Below are positions 55,611 to 64,000 of a stretch of 64,000 bases of DNA, piece by piece. A program made the position numbers and the translations under genes. The DNA comes from Bacteroidota bacterium (GTDB lineage Bacteria; Bacteroidota; Bacteroidia; AKYH767-A; OLB10): positions 1 through 64,000 of the forward strand of contig JAFDWZ010000035.1 of the NCBI GenBank assembly GCA_018268195.1, in the 5' to 3' direction. The notes under the pieces are model-generated. The model had not been told where the DNA came from, did no database searches, and saw nothing but the letters and a program-made list of their open reading frames with translations. Each line of letters opens with the position of its first letter. Position 1 is the stretch's first letter.

Positions 55611-57566
55611 TCATTTATTTTTTTCACTCACATCAGAAAGTAAGAGCTTAAAATTACCTTTATCTAATTCGCCCATGCTGATTTTCACCTGATCCGTGAC
55701 AAAGAAGTCAGATGACAAAATTACAGACTGCGTAGAGTTTTCCTTTTTTATCGTCAGATTACGAATGGTGCCATCTTTTGGGAATGTATTGAAACGACCA
55801 GTTTCCTGCGGTGTGGTGCTCATATAATAAATATAGTTGGCTCCTGAACTGAATTGACGTTCTGCCGTACGGATATTTCCTTCATTTGCTTCAGAAGTAA
55901 TTCCCTTAGGATCGCCAATGCACAAAGTTGCATATTCCGATAATTGAAACTTTCCCTTTCCGGTTACAGGAAATACAGCGCACCAAACTTTACCATTTCT
56001 TTCAACGGTCATCATTCTTCCTTCGGAAATATCACCAAGTTTATTCCCTTTCAGAAAAACTTCTTTTTCGGGTTTAACAGAAATGTTGCAGAGTTCTACC
56101 TGAGCATTTTCACTTTGTGTCCAGCGTATTCTTGGGTTTTCAAGCCCCATCAGGTTGATAAAAGAGCCGTCATCACCGGCATTATTCAATAATACTTTTC
56201 CACCTGTAAAAGAAACATCTCCAAAAAGATTTAATGTGGTACGTGCACTTGCTGTAGTATTGTTCTGAACATCTTTAAATACGCCTCCATTTATCATAAA
56301 AGAGCCTCCAACATTCATTACCAGTTTGCTGTTAACTTCTCTAACACCCTCAAAGCTGCCGCCAGTCATTACAAAATTTCCTTTTACAGACATGATGTGT
56401 ACTCCTTCGGTATAGAGTGAGCCGGCTCCTGTATTTCGAATTTCAAAATTTCCTTTAACGTTTTTAAATGCTTCACCTATTTCAGCGTCTGATGATTCGC
56501 GCGCATCAAATGAAACATTGCCCCATGTAAATGATTTGTGAAATGTAGCTGCACTGTAGTTCATGAAAGTAACAGTAGATGATGGAGAAATAGTGGCTCC
56601 CTGAGCAGCAAACTCACCGGAAGATGAATGAATATAATCAGAACCGTCATTCAGATTTAATAAATTAATTACTGCATGTCCATCAGCAGCTTCAGCCGCC
56701 TGCATAATTCCTCCATTGTTTACACACAATTCGTTTAAATGATATTCCTTTTCAGCAATAAGTTTTCCGCCTTGCTCAATAGAAACAAATGGAATTTCAG
56801 AATCACTGTTCAACCTTAACTCATTCCCCTTTTGAATAAAATAACATGTATTTGAAGCAGGAAATGCAACTGCGGCCTGTCCTTTTCCGTCACGAGATGA
56901 GTTCCATGCAGCAACATCGGTAAAATTTCCCGACCGCTGCGAATACATGACTTTATTATTGCGGATAGTTTTATTACCCGGGAATGCAGATATTAACGTT
57001 AATAAGTTTTTACCATCAACCGTTATGGACGAAATTTCAGCATCCACCACATTGCCCCCTATGGCATCAGGTTTTACATCGGCAGTAATCCAGAAATAAC
57101 TTATACCCTGAGGGATTGAACGATTTACATCCACTCGCATCTGATTATCACCGGGAGAAATATTCCCATAAACCAAAGTTGTTGTTGAAAAACTTTTAGT
57201 ACTTCCGGTGTACCAGATTTTTATGTTTTCAATATTTTTAAAGTAAGGTTTTGAGCTACCGTTGAGCGAAAAAGTCAATGAATTGAGTTTAACGGCAGAA
57301 TTTCCACCCATTACATTTACCATTAAGCCGGCAATAGGCATATTAGTACTTCCTCTGAAAACTGAATCGGCAGACTGAAAAGCCTCCGCATTGATGGTTT
57401 GGATTCCACTAAATGCGGCTTTGGATATTTCGCGTTTGGAAATATTAAACACTATGAGCAACAACACCAACAGACCTGAAACTGAAGCTGCGCCAACATA
57501 TAAAGCAACTTTTAACTTTGCCCTTACGGCAGGCGCCTGACTTAAAATCTTCTTGCGTCTTAACAT
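55611..57566 (-). CDS. Membrane-anchored protein with BNR-associated N-terminal-like domain
   Basis: This 651-residue protein has a basic head (MLRRKKIL), an uncleaved-looking membrane helix (about 24-43) and a long exported part. Residues about 60-205 match the beta-sandwich found at the start of BNR-repeat sialidases (VKLNSLTFSLNGSS, IWYTGSTKSFSTTTLVYG, GISYFWITADVK). Repeated beta-helix-like strands follow (GNFEIRNTGAGSLYTEG, GGSFMINGGVF). There is no BNR catalytic domain and no T9SS sorting domain. It probably faces the periplasm, tethered to the inner membrane. Function unknown. It is divergent from the DUF5606 gene. Confidence 0.8.
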   Translation of the reverse strand: MLRRKKILSQAPAVRAKLKVALYVGAASVSGLLVLLLIVFNISKREISKAAFSGIQTINAEAFQSADSVFRGSTNMPIAGLMVNVMGGNSAVKLNSLTFSLNGSSKPYFKNIENIKIWYTGSTKSFSTTTLVYGNISPGDNQMRVDVNRSIPQGISYFWITADVKPDAIGGNVVDAEISSITVDGKNLLTLISAFPGNKTIRNNKVMYSQRSGNFTDVAAWNSSRDGKGQAAVAFPASNTCYFIQKGNELRLNSDSEIPFVSIEQGGKLIAEKEYHLNELCVNNGGIMQAAEAADGHAVINLLNLNDGSDYIHSSSGEFAAQGATISPSSTVTFMNYSAATFHKSFTWGNVSFDARESSDAEIGEAFKNVKGNFEIRNTGAGSLYTEGVHIMSVKGNFVMTGGSFEGVREVNSKLVMNVGGSFMINGGVFKDVQNNTTASARTTLNLFGDVSFTGGKVLLNNAGDDGSFINLMGLENPRIRWTQSENAQVELCNISVKPEKEVFLKGNKLGDISEGRMMTVERNGKVWCAVFPVTGKGKFQLSEYATLCIGDPKGITSEANEGNIRTAERQFSSGANYIYYMSTTPQETGRFNTFPKDGTIRNLTIKKENSTQSVILSSDFFVTDQVKISMGELDKGNFKLLLSDVSEKNK

Positions 57567-57700
57567 AACTGATTTTCTTTATTAACATCCTTTATACTTT
57601 CTGTTATGCAATTGGTTTCACTGTTGTAAGATTCCTGCTTTCTTCATCTAAAAACTGACGACTGTGGAAAAACCAAATTTCTTAACGAACAATATTCTCT

Positions 57701-57708
57701 TATTTTTG
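57701..57708 (+). promoter_or_regulatory. Candidate -7 promoter element for the DUF5606 gene
   Basis: TATTTTTG matches TAnnTTTG, with TTC near the -33 position at a 19-bp spacer. The ATG is 23 bp downstream. Confidence 0.5.
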
Positions 57709-57731
57709 CCGCCTTTATAAGTTACATTCAA

Positions 57732-58256
57732 ATGAGTTTAAAGAAAATTATGTCTATTTCCGGAATGCCGGGATTGTATAAAGTGGTAGCTCAAACCAAA
57801 AATGGTTTCATTGCTGAATCGTTGGTTGACAAGAAACGTTTTCCGGTGCATAGCAATCAGCAAGTAAGCATGTTATCTGACATCAGTATTTTCACCGTAT
57901 CCGAAGATATTAAATTATCAGAGGTGTTTAAGCGTATGAAATCTATGCCTGAAAATGAAACTGACATTGACATGAAAGCTGACGGTGCAACTTTGTACAG
58001 TGCATTCGGAAAGGTTTTGCCGGAATTTGACAAAGACAGGGTCTATCCGTCTGATATTAAAAAGGTGTTTAAGTGGTTCAATGTGTTAAAAAACGAAGTA
58101 GATTTTACAGAAGATGAAACATCTGTTGCTACTGAAGAACCAAAGCAAGAGGCCGCTATAGAAGCAAAACAGGAAATTGCTGAAGAATCAAAGCCTGCAA
58201 AGAAACCTGCTGCAAAAAGAAAATCAAAAAAATCTGCTACCGACAAGGAAGAGTAA
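57732..58256 (+). CDS. DUF5606 family protein
   Basis: This 174-residue cytoplasmic protein has a conserved first 125 residues (SLKKIMSISGMPGLYKV, FPVHSNQQVSMLSDISIF, YPSDIKKVFKWFN) matching a Bacteroidota-only family of unknown function. The tail (about 130-174) is low-complexity, rich in Ala, Lys and Glu (KPAKKPAAKRKSKKSA), like a nucleic-acid-binding or disordered tail. It ends five bases before the M3 peptidase start, so the two are co-transcribed. Confidence 0.85.
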   Translation: MSLKKIMSISGMPGLYKVVAQTKNGFIAESLVDKKRFPVHSNQQVSMLSDISIFTVSEDIKLSEVFKRMKSMPENETDIDMKADGATLYSAFGKVLPEFDKDRVYPSDIKKVFKWFNVLKNEVDFTEDETSVATEEPKQEAAIEAKQEIAEESKPAKKPAAKRKSKKSATDKEE

Positions 58257-58261
58257 TTTTT

Positions 58262-59986
58262 ATGACTATCGCCTTAGAAAATATTGGTAAGGTATATCAT
58301 AAATACCTGAAGCCTGAATTTTCAATCACCTGTTGGGATGATTTAAAGCCTTATTATGATGATTTGAATAACAGGCCTCTGTTATCAGAGCAAGAAATGA
58401 TGCAATGGCTTCAGGATCGCAGTGAGTTGGAATCGGCATTGCAGGAAGATTTTGCATGGCGTTATATCAGAATGAGCTGTGATAACACCAATAAAACACT
58501 TCAGCAGGAATACACAAACTTCGTTCGTGACATTGAGCCTTTGATTGCGCCTGAGGAAAACAAACTCAACCAAAAACTTCTCGACTGTCCGTTTCACGAA
58601 AAACTGGCGAACACAGAATACAAGAATTATATACGCAGTATTAAACAACGTGTTGAAATTTTCAGAGAAGAAAATATTCATCTACAATCTGAACTCTCTG
58701 ATAAGCAACAATTATTTGGTCAGATTTCGGGAACACAAACTATTGAGAATAACGGACATGAACTTACTTTGCCACAGGCATCAGCATTGCTAAAAAGTAC
58801 AGACCGTAATCTGCGCGAAAACATTTATAGGAAAATCACCGAGCGCAGACTGAAAGATAAAGCCACACTCGATCAACTTTATACAGAACTTATAGCATTA
58901 CGAAATCAGATTGCATTGAATGCAGGTTTTAAGAATTATCGTGACTATTCGTTCGTTGCCATGAACCGTTTTGATTATACGCCTGCAGATTGTTTTCGTT
59001 TTCATGATTCTATTGAGTCGGCAATTCTGCCATTGGTAAATGATTTAGAAAAAAATCGTAAAAAAACCTTGGGCTATGATGAGTTGAGACCCTGGGATTT
59101 GGCTGTTGACCCTACCGGCAAAACTCCATTGAAACCTTTTGAAAACTCGAAGCAAATGGTTGAAAAAACCATTTGCTGTATGGATGAAATAGATTCAGAA
59201 CTTGCACAATGCATATCCTTATTGGATAAAATGAATCGTTTTGACCTCGACTCCAGAAAAGGTAAATCGCCCGGTGGATATAACTATCCGCTCTATGAAA
59301 GTGGTGTGCCTTTTATTTTCATGAACAGCACAGGACAACTGCGCGACTTAGTAACTATGGTGCATGAAAGTGGCCATGCCGTTCATGCAATTCTTGCACA
59401 CAAGTTGCCTTTTCACGAATTAAAATCGTGCCCTTCAGAAGTTGCAGAGCTGGCATCAATGTCAATGGAACTTATCACCATGGAACACTGGCATCTCTTC
59501 TTTAGTGATGCTGAAGAATTAAGACGAGCAAAATTAGAACACCTCAGCAGCCTTATTGATATACTTCCATGGATAGCAGTTATTGACGCATTTCAGCATT
59601 GGGTTTACGAAAATCCAACACATACTGTTGCCGAACGCGAATCAGCATTCAACAAAATTTACACGCGCTATTCAGGAAAAGAAATAAACTGGACAGGATT
59701 AGAAAACGTCAAGGCCAACCTTTGGCAAAAGCAGATTCATGTTTTTGATTCACCATTTTATTACATAGAATACGGTATGGCACAGTTAGGCGCTATTGCC
59801 ATTTGGAAAAACTACCGCGAAAATCCTGAAAAAACTATCCGACAGTATAAAGAAGCATTAACTCTGGGCTACACGCAAACTATTGGAGAAATTTATAACA
59901 CAGCAGGCATTCGTTTCGATTTCTCAGCAAAATACATTTCAGAACTGGCACAGTTTATCAGTGAAGAAATAAAAAAACTTAACTAA
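58262..59986 (+). CDS. M3-family oligoendopeptidase
   Basis: This 574-residue zinc peptidase has the active site HESGH at 368-372 (MVHESGHAVHA) and the third zinc ligand Glu in the following CPSEVAELASMSMEL. It lacks a signal peptide, so it acts in the cytoplasm on short peptides. Length and the absence of an N-terminal extension fit the PepF/oligopeptidase F branch of family M3. It follows the DUF5606 gene by five bases. Confidence 0.95.
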   Translation: MTIALENIGKVYHKYLKPEFSITCWDDLKPYYDDLNNRPLLSEQEMMQWLQDRSELESALQEDFAWRYIRMSCDNTNKTLQQEYTNFVRDIEPLIAPEENKLNQKLLDCPFHEKLANTEYKNYIRSIKQRVEIFREENIHLQSELSDKQQLFGQISGTQTIENNGHELTLPQASALLKSTDRNLRENIYRKITERRLKDKATLDQLYTELIALRNQIALNAGFKNYRDYSFVAMNRFDYTPADCFRFHDSIESAILPLVNDLEKNRKKTLGYDELRPWDLAVDPTGKTPLKPFENSKQMVEKTICCMDEIDSELAQCISLLDKMNRFDLDSRKGKSPGGYNYPLYESGVPFIFMNSTGQLRDLVTMVHESGHAVHAILAHKLPFHELKSCPSEVAELASMSMELITMEHWHLFFSDAEELRRAKLEHLSSLIDILPWIAVIDAFQHWVYENPTHTVAERESAFNKIYTRYSGKEINWTGLENVKANLWQKQIHVFDSPFYYIEYGMAQLGAIAIWKNYRENPEKTIRQYKEALTLGYTQTIGEIYNTAGIRFDFSAKYISELAQFISEEIKKLN

Positions 59987-60010
59987 AATATTTACTTCAA
60001 CACTTCAAAA

Positions 60011-60029
60011 TAGTTGCTTGAAGCAACTA
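60011..60029 (+). terminator. Palindrome between M3 peptidase and MATE genes
   Basis: TAGTTGCTT-G-AAGCAACTA is a 19-bp near-perfect palindrome (folds as TAGTTGC/GCAACTA), followed by an AT-rich stretch. It could be a weak terminator or a binding site in the 60-bp gap. Confidence 0.4.
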
Positions 60030-60046
60030 ATGAAAATATTTTTTGA

Positions 60047-61393
60047 ATGCAGGTAAAAGCTACTTATCATGACATTTGGCATTTAGCATATCCCATCATG
60101 CTGGGAGCAATTGCTCAGACCATTCTGGGGCTTACCGATACTGCTTTTCTTGCACGTGTTGGCGAAGTAGAATTGGGCGCTTCAGCAATTGCAGGCGTTT
60201 ACTATTTTGTGTTGGTGATGTTGGGTATGGCATTGTCAATCGGCAGTCAGATACTAATGTCACGCAAAGCCGGTGAAGGAAATCGTGCTGCAATCGGAAA
60301 TATTTTTGACCACAGCATCATTATTCTGCTTTCAATGTCAGTAATACTCTTTGCCATCATGCATTATGTCACACCTTTGCTTTTTGGCAGAATATTACAC
60401 TCACCTGAAATAGCAGAAGCAAGCAACACTTTTATACGTTACAGAAGTTTTGGCATATTCTTTATTCTTCCTGTAAACTGTTTCCGTGCATTTTATACCA
60501 GCATCAGCACAACACGGTATATTACTTATTCATCTCTCGTACTTACCGTTTCAAATATTATACTTGATTACGTTTTAATCTTCAGCAAACTGGGATTCGA
60601 AGCTCAGGGAATAGCAGGTGCAGCCAAAGCATCTTCTCTTGCAGAAGCTATTGCCTGTATATTTTTATTTCTCTTAACTGCGTTTAAAAAAGATATTAAA
60701 TCATTCCGGCTATTCCGTTTCCAATCCATTTCTTTTTCCACAATCAAACAGGTTCTTATCATATCAGCTCCAATACTTTTTCAAAATCTATTATCCATGG
60801 GAGCGTGGTTTTTATTCTTTGTATTTATTGAGCAGCTTGGCGAACATGAGTTGGCCATCTCAAATATTGTGAGGAGTGCTTACATGGTGTTGATGACGCC
60901 TGTTTGGGGATTTTCGTCTGCTGCCAACAGTATGGTGAGCAATCTGATCGGACAAAATAAACCGGACGAAATTTTCAAGCTGATAAAAAAAATCATAACT
61001 CTGAGTTTGTTAACCGTGGCAGGTGTCTTCCTGCTGAATTTAATAGATATACGGTTTTTGCTGAGGATTATGACTTCAGATCAAAAATTAATTGAAGATT
61101 GCATGCAACCATATTATGTCATCTGGTGTGGTATGCTATTTTTCAGTGTAAGCATGATATTGTTGAATTCCATCAGCGGAACCGGTAAAACTCAGGTAGC
61201 ACTGATGATTGAAATATTGAATATTTTTATTTATTTGTCCTATGCATATTTAGCAGCCATCGTATTTAAAACAAAACTGGAAGTGGTATGGTATGTAGAA
61301 GTTCTTTACTGGATAACAATGGGCTTGTGTGCATGGTTATATTTACGAAGCAATAAATGGAGAAATACAAAATCGCTTTATACTCAGGACTGA
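60047..61393 (+). CDS. MATE-family efflux transporter
   Basis: This 448-residue membrane protein has about 12 helices in two related halves. The typical opening is present (IWHLAYPIMLGAIAQTILGLTDTAF), as are GASAIAGVYYF, and NIILDYVLIFS ahead of a GAAKAS segment. MATE proteins export organic cations or drugs in exchange for sodium or protons across the inner membrane. Length is normal. Its 3' end overlaps the start of the next gene by 37 bases. Confidence 0.94.
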   Translation: MQVKATYHDIWHLAYPIMLGAIAQTILGLTDTAFLARVGEVELGASAIAGVYYFVLVMLGMALSIGSQILMSRKAGEGNRAAIGNIFDHSIIILLSMSVILFAIMHYVTPLLFGRILHSPEIAEASNTFIRYRSFGIFFILPVNCFRAFYTSISTTRYITYSSLVLTVSNIILDYVLIFSKLGFEAQGIAGAAKASSLAEAIACIFLFLLTAFKKDIKSFRLFRFQSISFSTIKQVLIISAPILFQNLLSMGAWFLFFVFIEQLGEHELAISNIVRSAYMVLMTPVWGFSSAANSMVSNLIGQNKPDEIFKLIKKIITLSLLTVAGVFLLNLIDIRFLLRIMTSDQKLIEDCMQPYYVIWCGMLFFSVSMILLNSISGTGKTQVALMIEILNIFIYLSYAYLAAIVFKTKLEVVWYVEVLYWITMGLCAWLYLRSNKWRNTKSLYTQD

Positions 61394-61653
61394 TAATTTT
61401 ATTATCGTGCAAGCCTGCAGCCAAAACAACATCCTCATGTATGGAAGTAACCGTTGTGAATAAAACGGGGCTTGACGGGTGCGGATATTTGCTTGAAACT
61501 GCGAACAACTCTTTTCTTGAACCTGATAATCTGCAACAGAAATATCATAAGGATGGCTTGAAACTTTGTATCACCTTCAAGAAAACTAACAAGTTTTCCA
61601 TTTGTATGGCTGGCGAAATGATTACATTAACTTCTGTTAAAGAATTAAAATAA
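61357..61653 (+). CDS. Small predicted lipoprotein
   Basis: This 98-residue protein has a lipoprotein signal (KIALYSGLIILLSC, lipobox Cys at residue 18). The mature part of about 80 residues includes Cys residues and short strands (CMEVTVVNKTGLDGCGYLLE, LKLCITF). It starts inside the MATE gene in another frame and ends six bases before fmt, so it is likely co-expressed with both. No known domain. A later ATG would lose the lipobox, so the overlapping start is preferred. Confidence 0.8.
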   Translation: MEKYKIALYSGLIILLSCKPAAKTTSSCMEVTVVNKTGLDGCGYLLETANNSFLEPDNLQQKYHKDGLKLCITFKKTNKFSICMAGEMITLTSVKELK

Positions 61654-61659
61654 GAAGTA

Positions 61660-62613
61660 ATGAGTAAGTTAAGAATCATTTACTCCGGCACTCCCGAATT
61701 TGCTGTTGAGCCTTTGAAAAAATTGACCGATAACGGTTATCACATTGTCGCAGTCATAACAGCTCCCGACAAACCTGCGGGCAGAGGAATGCAATTGCGC
61801 CAGTCTGCCGTTAAAGAATTTGCATTAAAAAAAGGTATTCCGGTATTGCAGCCCTCAAAACTTAAAGACCCTGAATTTCTTGAAACCGTTCGCAGCCTGC
61901 ATGCCGATTTGCATATAGTAGTTGCCTTTAGAATGATGCCGGAAGAATTGTGCAGTATGACACCTGAAGGAACTTTTAACCTACATGCATCGCTGTTGCC
62001 GCAATACCGGGGTGCAGCACCTATTAACAGAGCTATTATGAATGGCGAAAAAGAAACCGGAGTAACAACATTTTTTCTACGTCACGAAATAGATACCGGA
62101 GATATTATTTTATCTGAGAAAGTAACCATCGGCAATGATGAAACTGCCGGAGAGTTACATGACAAACTGATGCATTCCGGTGCTGAACTTGTTTTGAAAA
62201 CCGTACAACTGATAGAGGCCGGAAAAGCCGTTACACATCCTCAGTTGAGTGATAACCCTCTGAAAACTGCACCTAAAATTTACAAAGACGATTGCCGTAT
62301 AGATTGGAATAAATCGGTTAACAATATATATAACCAAATCAGAGGGCTCTCCCCCTACCCCGGAGCATTCACGGTTTTGGCTTCGGCTGAAGGCAAGGAA
62401 ATCTCCTTGAAGATATTTAACGCTCTGAAAACTGATTCCATGTCGGATGCCAACGCAGGAAGTATAGAAACTGACGGCAAAACTTTTTTGCGAATAAGCG
62501 GTAATGACGGATGGCTGGAGCTTACTGATGTTCAACTGGAAGGTAAACGCAGGATGAACGTTAGGGAATTTCTTCGGGGGTTCAGCTTTAAAGATTACTT
62601 TGTTAAAAAATAA
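61660..62613 (+). CDS. fmt: Methionyl-tRNA formyltransferase
   Basis: This 317-residue protein has the formyltransferase N-terminal domain (IIYSGTPEFAV) with catalytic N107, H109 (FNLHASLLPQYRGAAPIN) and D145 (HEIDTGD). An OB-like C-terminal domain follows with IRGLSPYPGAF. It formylates Met-tRNA for translation initiation. The usual partner gene def is not adjacent here. Confidence 0.97.
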   Translation: MSKLRIIYSGTPEFAVEPLKKLTDNGYHIVAVITAPDKPAGRGMQLRQSAVKEFALKKGIPVLQPSKLKDPEFLETVRSLHADLHIVVAFRMMPEELCSMTPEGTFNLHASLLPQYRGAAPINRAIMNGEKETGVTTFFLRHEIDTGDIILSEKVTIGNDETAGELHDKLMHSGAELVLKTVQLIEAGKAVTHPQLSDNPLKTAPKIYKDDCRIDWNKSVNNIYNQIRGLSPYPGAFTVLASAEGKEISLKIFNALKTDSMSDANAGSIETDGKTFLRISGNDGWLELTDVQLEGKRRMNVREFLRGFSFKDYFVKK

Positions 62614-62667
62614 TTACGGTTTCATCGTACACCGAAACATTCCCTTCTGACCTTTGCAGAAACAGAA

Positions 62668-63360
62668 ATGAAGCACGTAGTAGTTTTTACGGGAGCAGGC
62701 ATAAGTGCCGAGAGTGGAATACGCACATTCCGCGACAGCAATGGTTTGTGGGAAGAATACAGAATTGAAGATGTAGCCACTCCCGAAGCTTGGCAGAGAA
62801 ATCCGGCAATGGTAACTACCTTTTACAACGAAAGAAGAAAGCAAGTGATGGAAGCAAAACCCAATGAAGCACATTTGGCAATTTCCAGTCTTGAAGAATT
62901 TTTTAATGTTACTGTCATCACTCAGAATGTTGATGACTTGCATGAGCGTGCAGGATCATCAAAAGTTTTGCATCTGCATGGCGAAATTATGAAGCTAAGA
63001 AGTATTCAGGATCCATCACTTATTTATAAAGTAAAAAACTGGCAGGTAGCACATGATGCACAAAATGAATCAGGTCATCAGCTACGGCCACACATAGTAT
63101 GGTTTGGTGAAATGGTACCCAAAATGGATGAGGCAATTTACATTACTAAAGCTGCTGATATTTTTATCATCATTGGCTCTTCGCTGGAAGTGTATCCGGC
63201 AGCAAGCCTTGTTGAATTTGCTCCTACAAATGCTCAGAAATTTCTGGTTGACCCTCATGCCAACGACCTCCAAAAAACAGAAGATATTACAGTAATTAAT
63301 AAAACAGCCGTACAGGCTGTTCCTGCCTTAGTAAAAAATTTAATCACCTCTCATGTTTAG
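62668..63360 (+). CDS. cobB: Sir2-family NAD-dependent deacylase lacking zinc cysteines
   Basis: This 230-residue sirtuin has the NAD site GAGISAESGI (9-18), TQNVDDLHERAG, catalytic H104 (LHLHGE), and the pair Y53/R56 (FYNERR) that in CobB/SIRT5-type enzymes binds succinyl or malonyl groups. PHIVWFGEMVP and GSSLEVYPAA are also present. It contains no Cys at all, so the usual four-Cys zinc site is absent. The 54-bp gap before it suggests it shares transcripts with fmt. Removal of acyl groups from lysines in the cytoplasm is expected. Confidence 0.93.
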   Translation: MKHVVVFTGAGISAESGIRTFRDSNGLWEEYRIEDVATPEAWQRNPAMVTTFYNERRKQVMEAKPNEAHLAISSLEEFFNVTVITQNVDDLHERAGSSKVLHLHGEIMKLRSIQDPSLIYKVKNWQVAHDAQNESGHQLRPHIVWFGEMVPKMDEAIYITKAADIFIIIGSSLEVYPAASLVEFAPTNAQKFLVDPHANDLQKTEDITVINKTAVQAVPALVKNLITSHV

Positions 63361-63958
63361 TGCTGAATTTATGCAAACCGACTGGTACAACTGGGTTGTA
63401 CTGCCATTGCTCATTTATGTTGGAAGAATGAGCGATGTAACTTTAGCTACCTTACGCAATATTTTTATTGCCAGAGGAATTCGCAAAATTGTTCCGGTAA
63501 TTGGATTTTTTGAAGTACTCATTTGGCTACTTGCTGTTAGCTCTATCATTAAAAACCTGAACAATTTTATGTGCTATATTGCCTTTGCCGGGGGCTACTC
63601 AACAGGAATTTTACTGGGAGTGAACATTGAAAAGCGATTAGCCCTTGGCAAACAAATGATCAGAATAATTACCAACAAGCAAAGCCAGAAGTTGATTGAA
63701 GCCTTACGTGCGTCAAATCTCGGAGTAACCGAGCTGGATGCCATAGGGTCGCAAGGGCCGGTAAAAATATTATTGGTAGTTGCCAAACGTAAAGATGTCG
63801 CAAAAGTTATTTCATTAGTTAATGAACTGCATGGTAGTTCATTTTTCACCATTGAGGACATTCTTACGGCCGAACAAGGGATTTTTCCAATGAAAGCAGG
63901 TGAGTCGAGAATACAATATTTCAGAAGAATATTTCCGCCATTCAAAGCTGCCCGATAA
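63353..63958 (+). CDS. UPF0316/DUF2179 membrane protein
   Basis: This 201-residue protein has three membrane helices in the first 90 residues (LPLLIYVGRMSDVTLATLR, VIGFFEVLIWLLAVSSII, CYIAFAGGYSTGILLGV), a DUF5698-type region. A cytoplasmic DUF2179 domain follows (about 100-195; VLGVTELDAIGSQGPVKILL-like, ending FFTIEDI). The family's function is unknown; DUF2179 domains are thought to bind small ligands. It overlaps the sirtuin gene by eight bases. Confidence 0.92.
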   Translation: MFSAEFMQTDWYNWVVLPLLIYVGRMSDVTLATLRNIFIARGIRKIVPVIGFFEVLIWLLAVSSIIKNLNNFMCYIAFAGGYSTGILLGVNIEKRLALGKQMIRIITNKQSQKLIEALRASNLGVTELDAIGSQGPVKILLVVAKRKDVAKVISLVNELHGSSFFTIEDILTAEQGIFPMKAGESRIQYFRRIFPPFKAAR

Positions 63959-64000
63959 ACCATAAAACTTCAGATAACTGAAATACAGTCCGAAAAAAAG

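Noticed and set aside
63967-63982. TTCAG-ATAA-CTGAA hairpin after the last gene
   Set aside because: Only five base pairs and no T run on the plus strand; too weak to call a terminator.

Overview
The window comes from a member of the Bacteroidota (Bacteroidetes), most likely an environmental Chitinophagia/Sphingobacteria/Flavobacteriia-type organism; the class cannot be fixed from sequence alone. The evidence is: seven genes whose products end in type IX secretion (T9SS) sorting domains, a fused lpxC/fabZ gene, a DUF5606 protein, AT-rich spacers, few Shine-Dalgarno sites, and promoter-like TAnnTTTG (-7) boxes. I found no tRNA, rRNA, CRISPR array, insertion sequence or phage gene. The T9SS machinery itself is not here, only its cargo.

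Layout. 1-9841 (-): a giant (~3,280 residue) surface protein with two beta-helix modules, running off the left edge and split by a one-base frameshift near 8776. 10235-13929 (+): a coupled LuxR-type response regulator and propeller histidine kinase, divergent from the giant gene across a palindrome-rich spacer. 13934-22155 (-): two tandem secreted purple-acid-phosphatase paralogues. 22236-27978 (-): glutamate dehydrogenase, MscS channel, ExbB, ExbD, TonB-like protein and FolC. 28112-28297 (+) small ORF; 28310-29371 (-) AnmK. 29528-33343 (+): a membrane hybrid kinase with PAS, two REC and Hpt domains. 33375-40107: a cassette of two translationally coupled T9SS cargo genes flanked by 83-bp direct repeats, the first interrupted by an in-frame TAA. 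40274-41908 (+) PruA; 41923-42462 (-) NlpC/P60 peptidase. 42566-47503 (-): a LamG/glycosidase-like/Ig-repeat cargo protein. 47770-49165 (-): a beta-barrel protein and a minimal type-B T9SS protein. 49759-50136 (+) a coiled-coil protein; 50393-50569 (-) a 58-residue membrane protein. 50785-54671 (-): lpxD-lpxC/fabZ-lpxA plus an ABC ATPase, behind a good promoter. 54859-57566 (-): a beta-barrel protein and a membrane-anchored BNR-associated protein. 57732-63958 (+): DUF5606, M3 peptidase, MATE transporter, lipoprotein, Fmt, zinc-less sirtuin, UPF0316 protein.

How it fits together. About 55% of the window is surface cargo built from repeated Ig/PKD/beta-helix units, next to ordinary housekeeping genes (lipid A start, folate, energy transduction, glutamate/proline metabolism, initiator tRNA formylation). 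The most distinctive signals are the direct-repeat-flanked cargo cassette, the two interrupted giant cargo genes (frameshift and nonsense), the palindrome cluster between the two-component system and the giant gene, and the abutting glutamate dehydrogenase and mechanosensitive channel.
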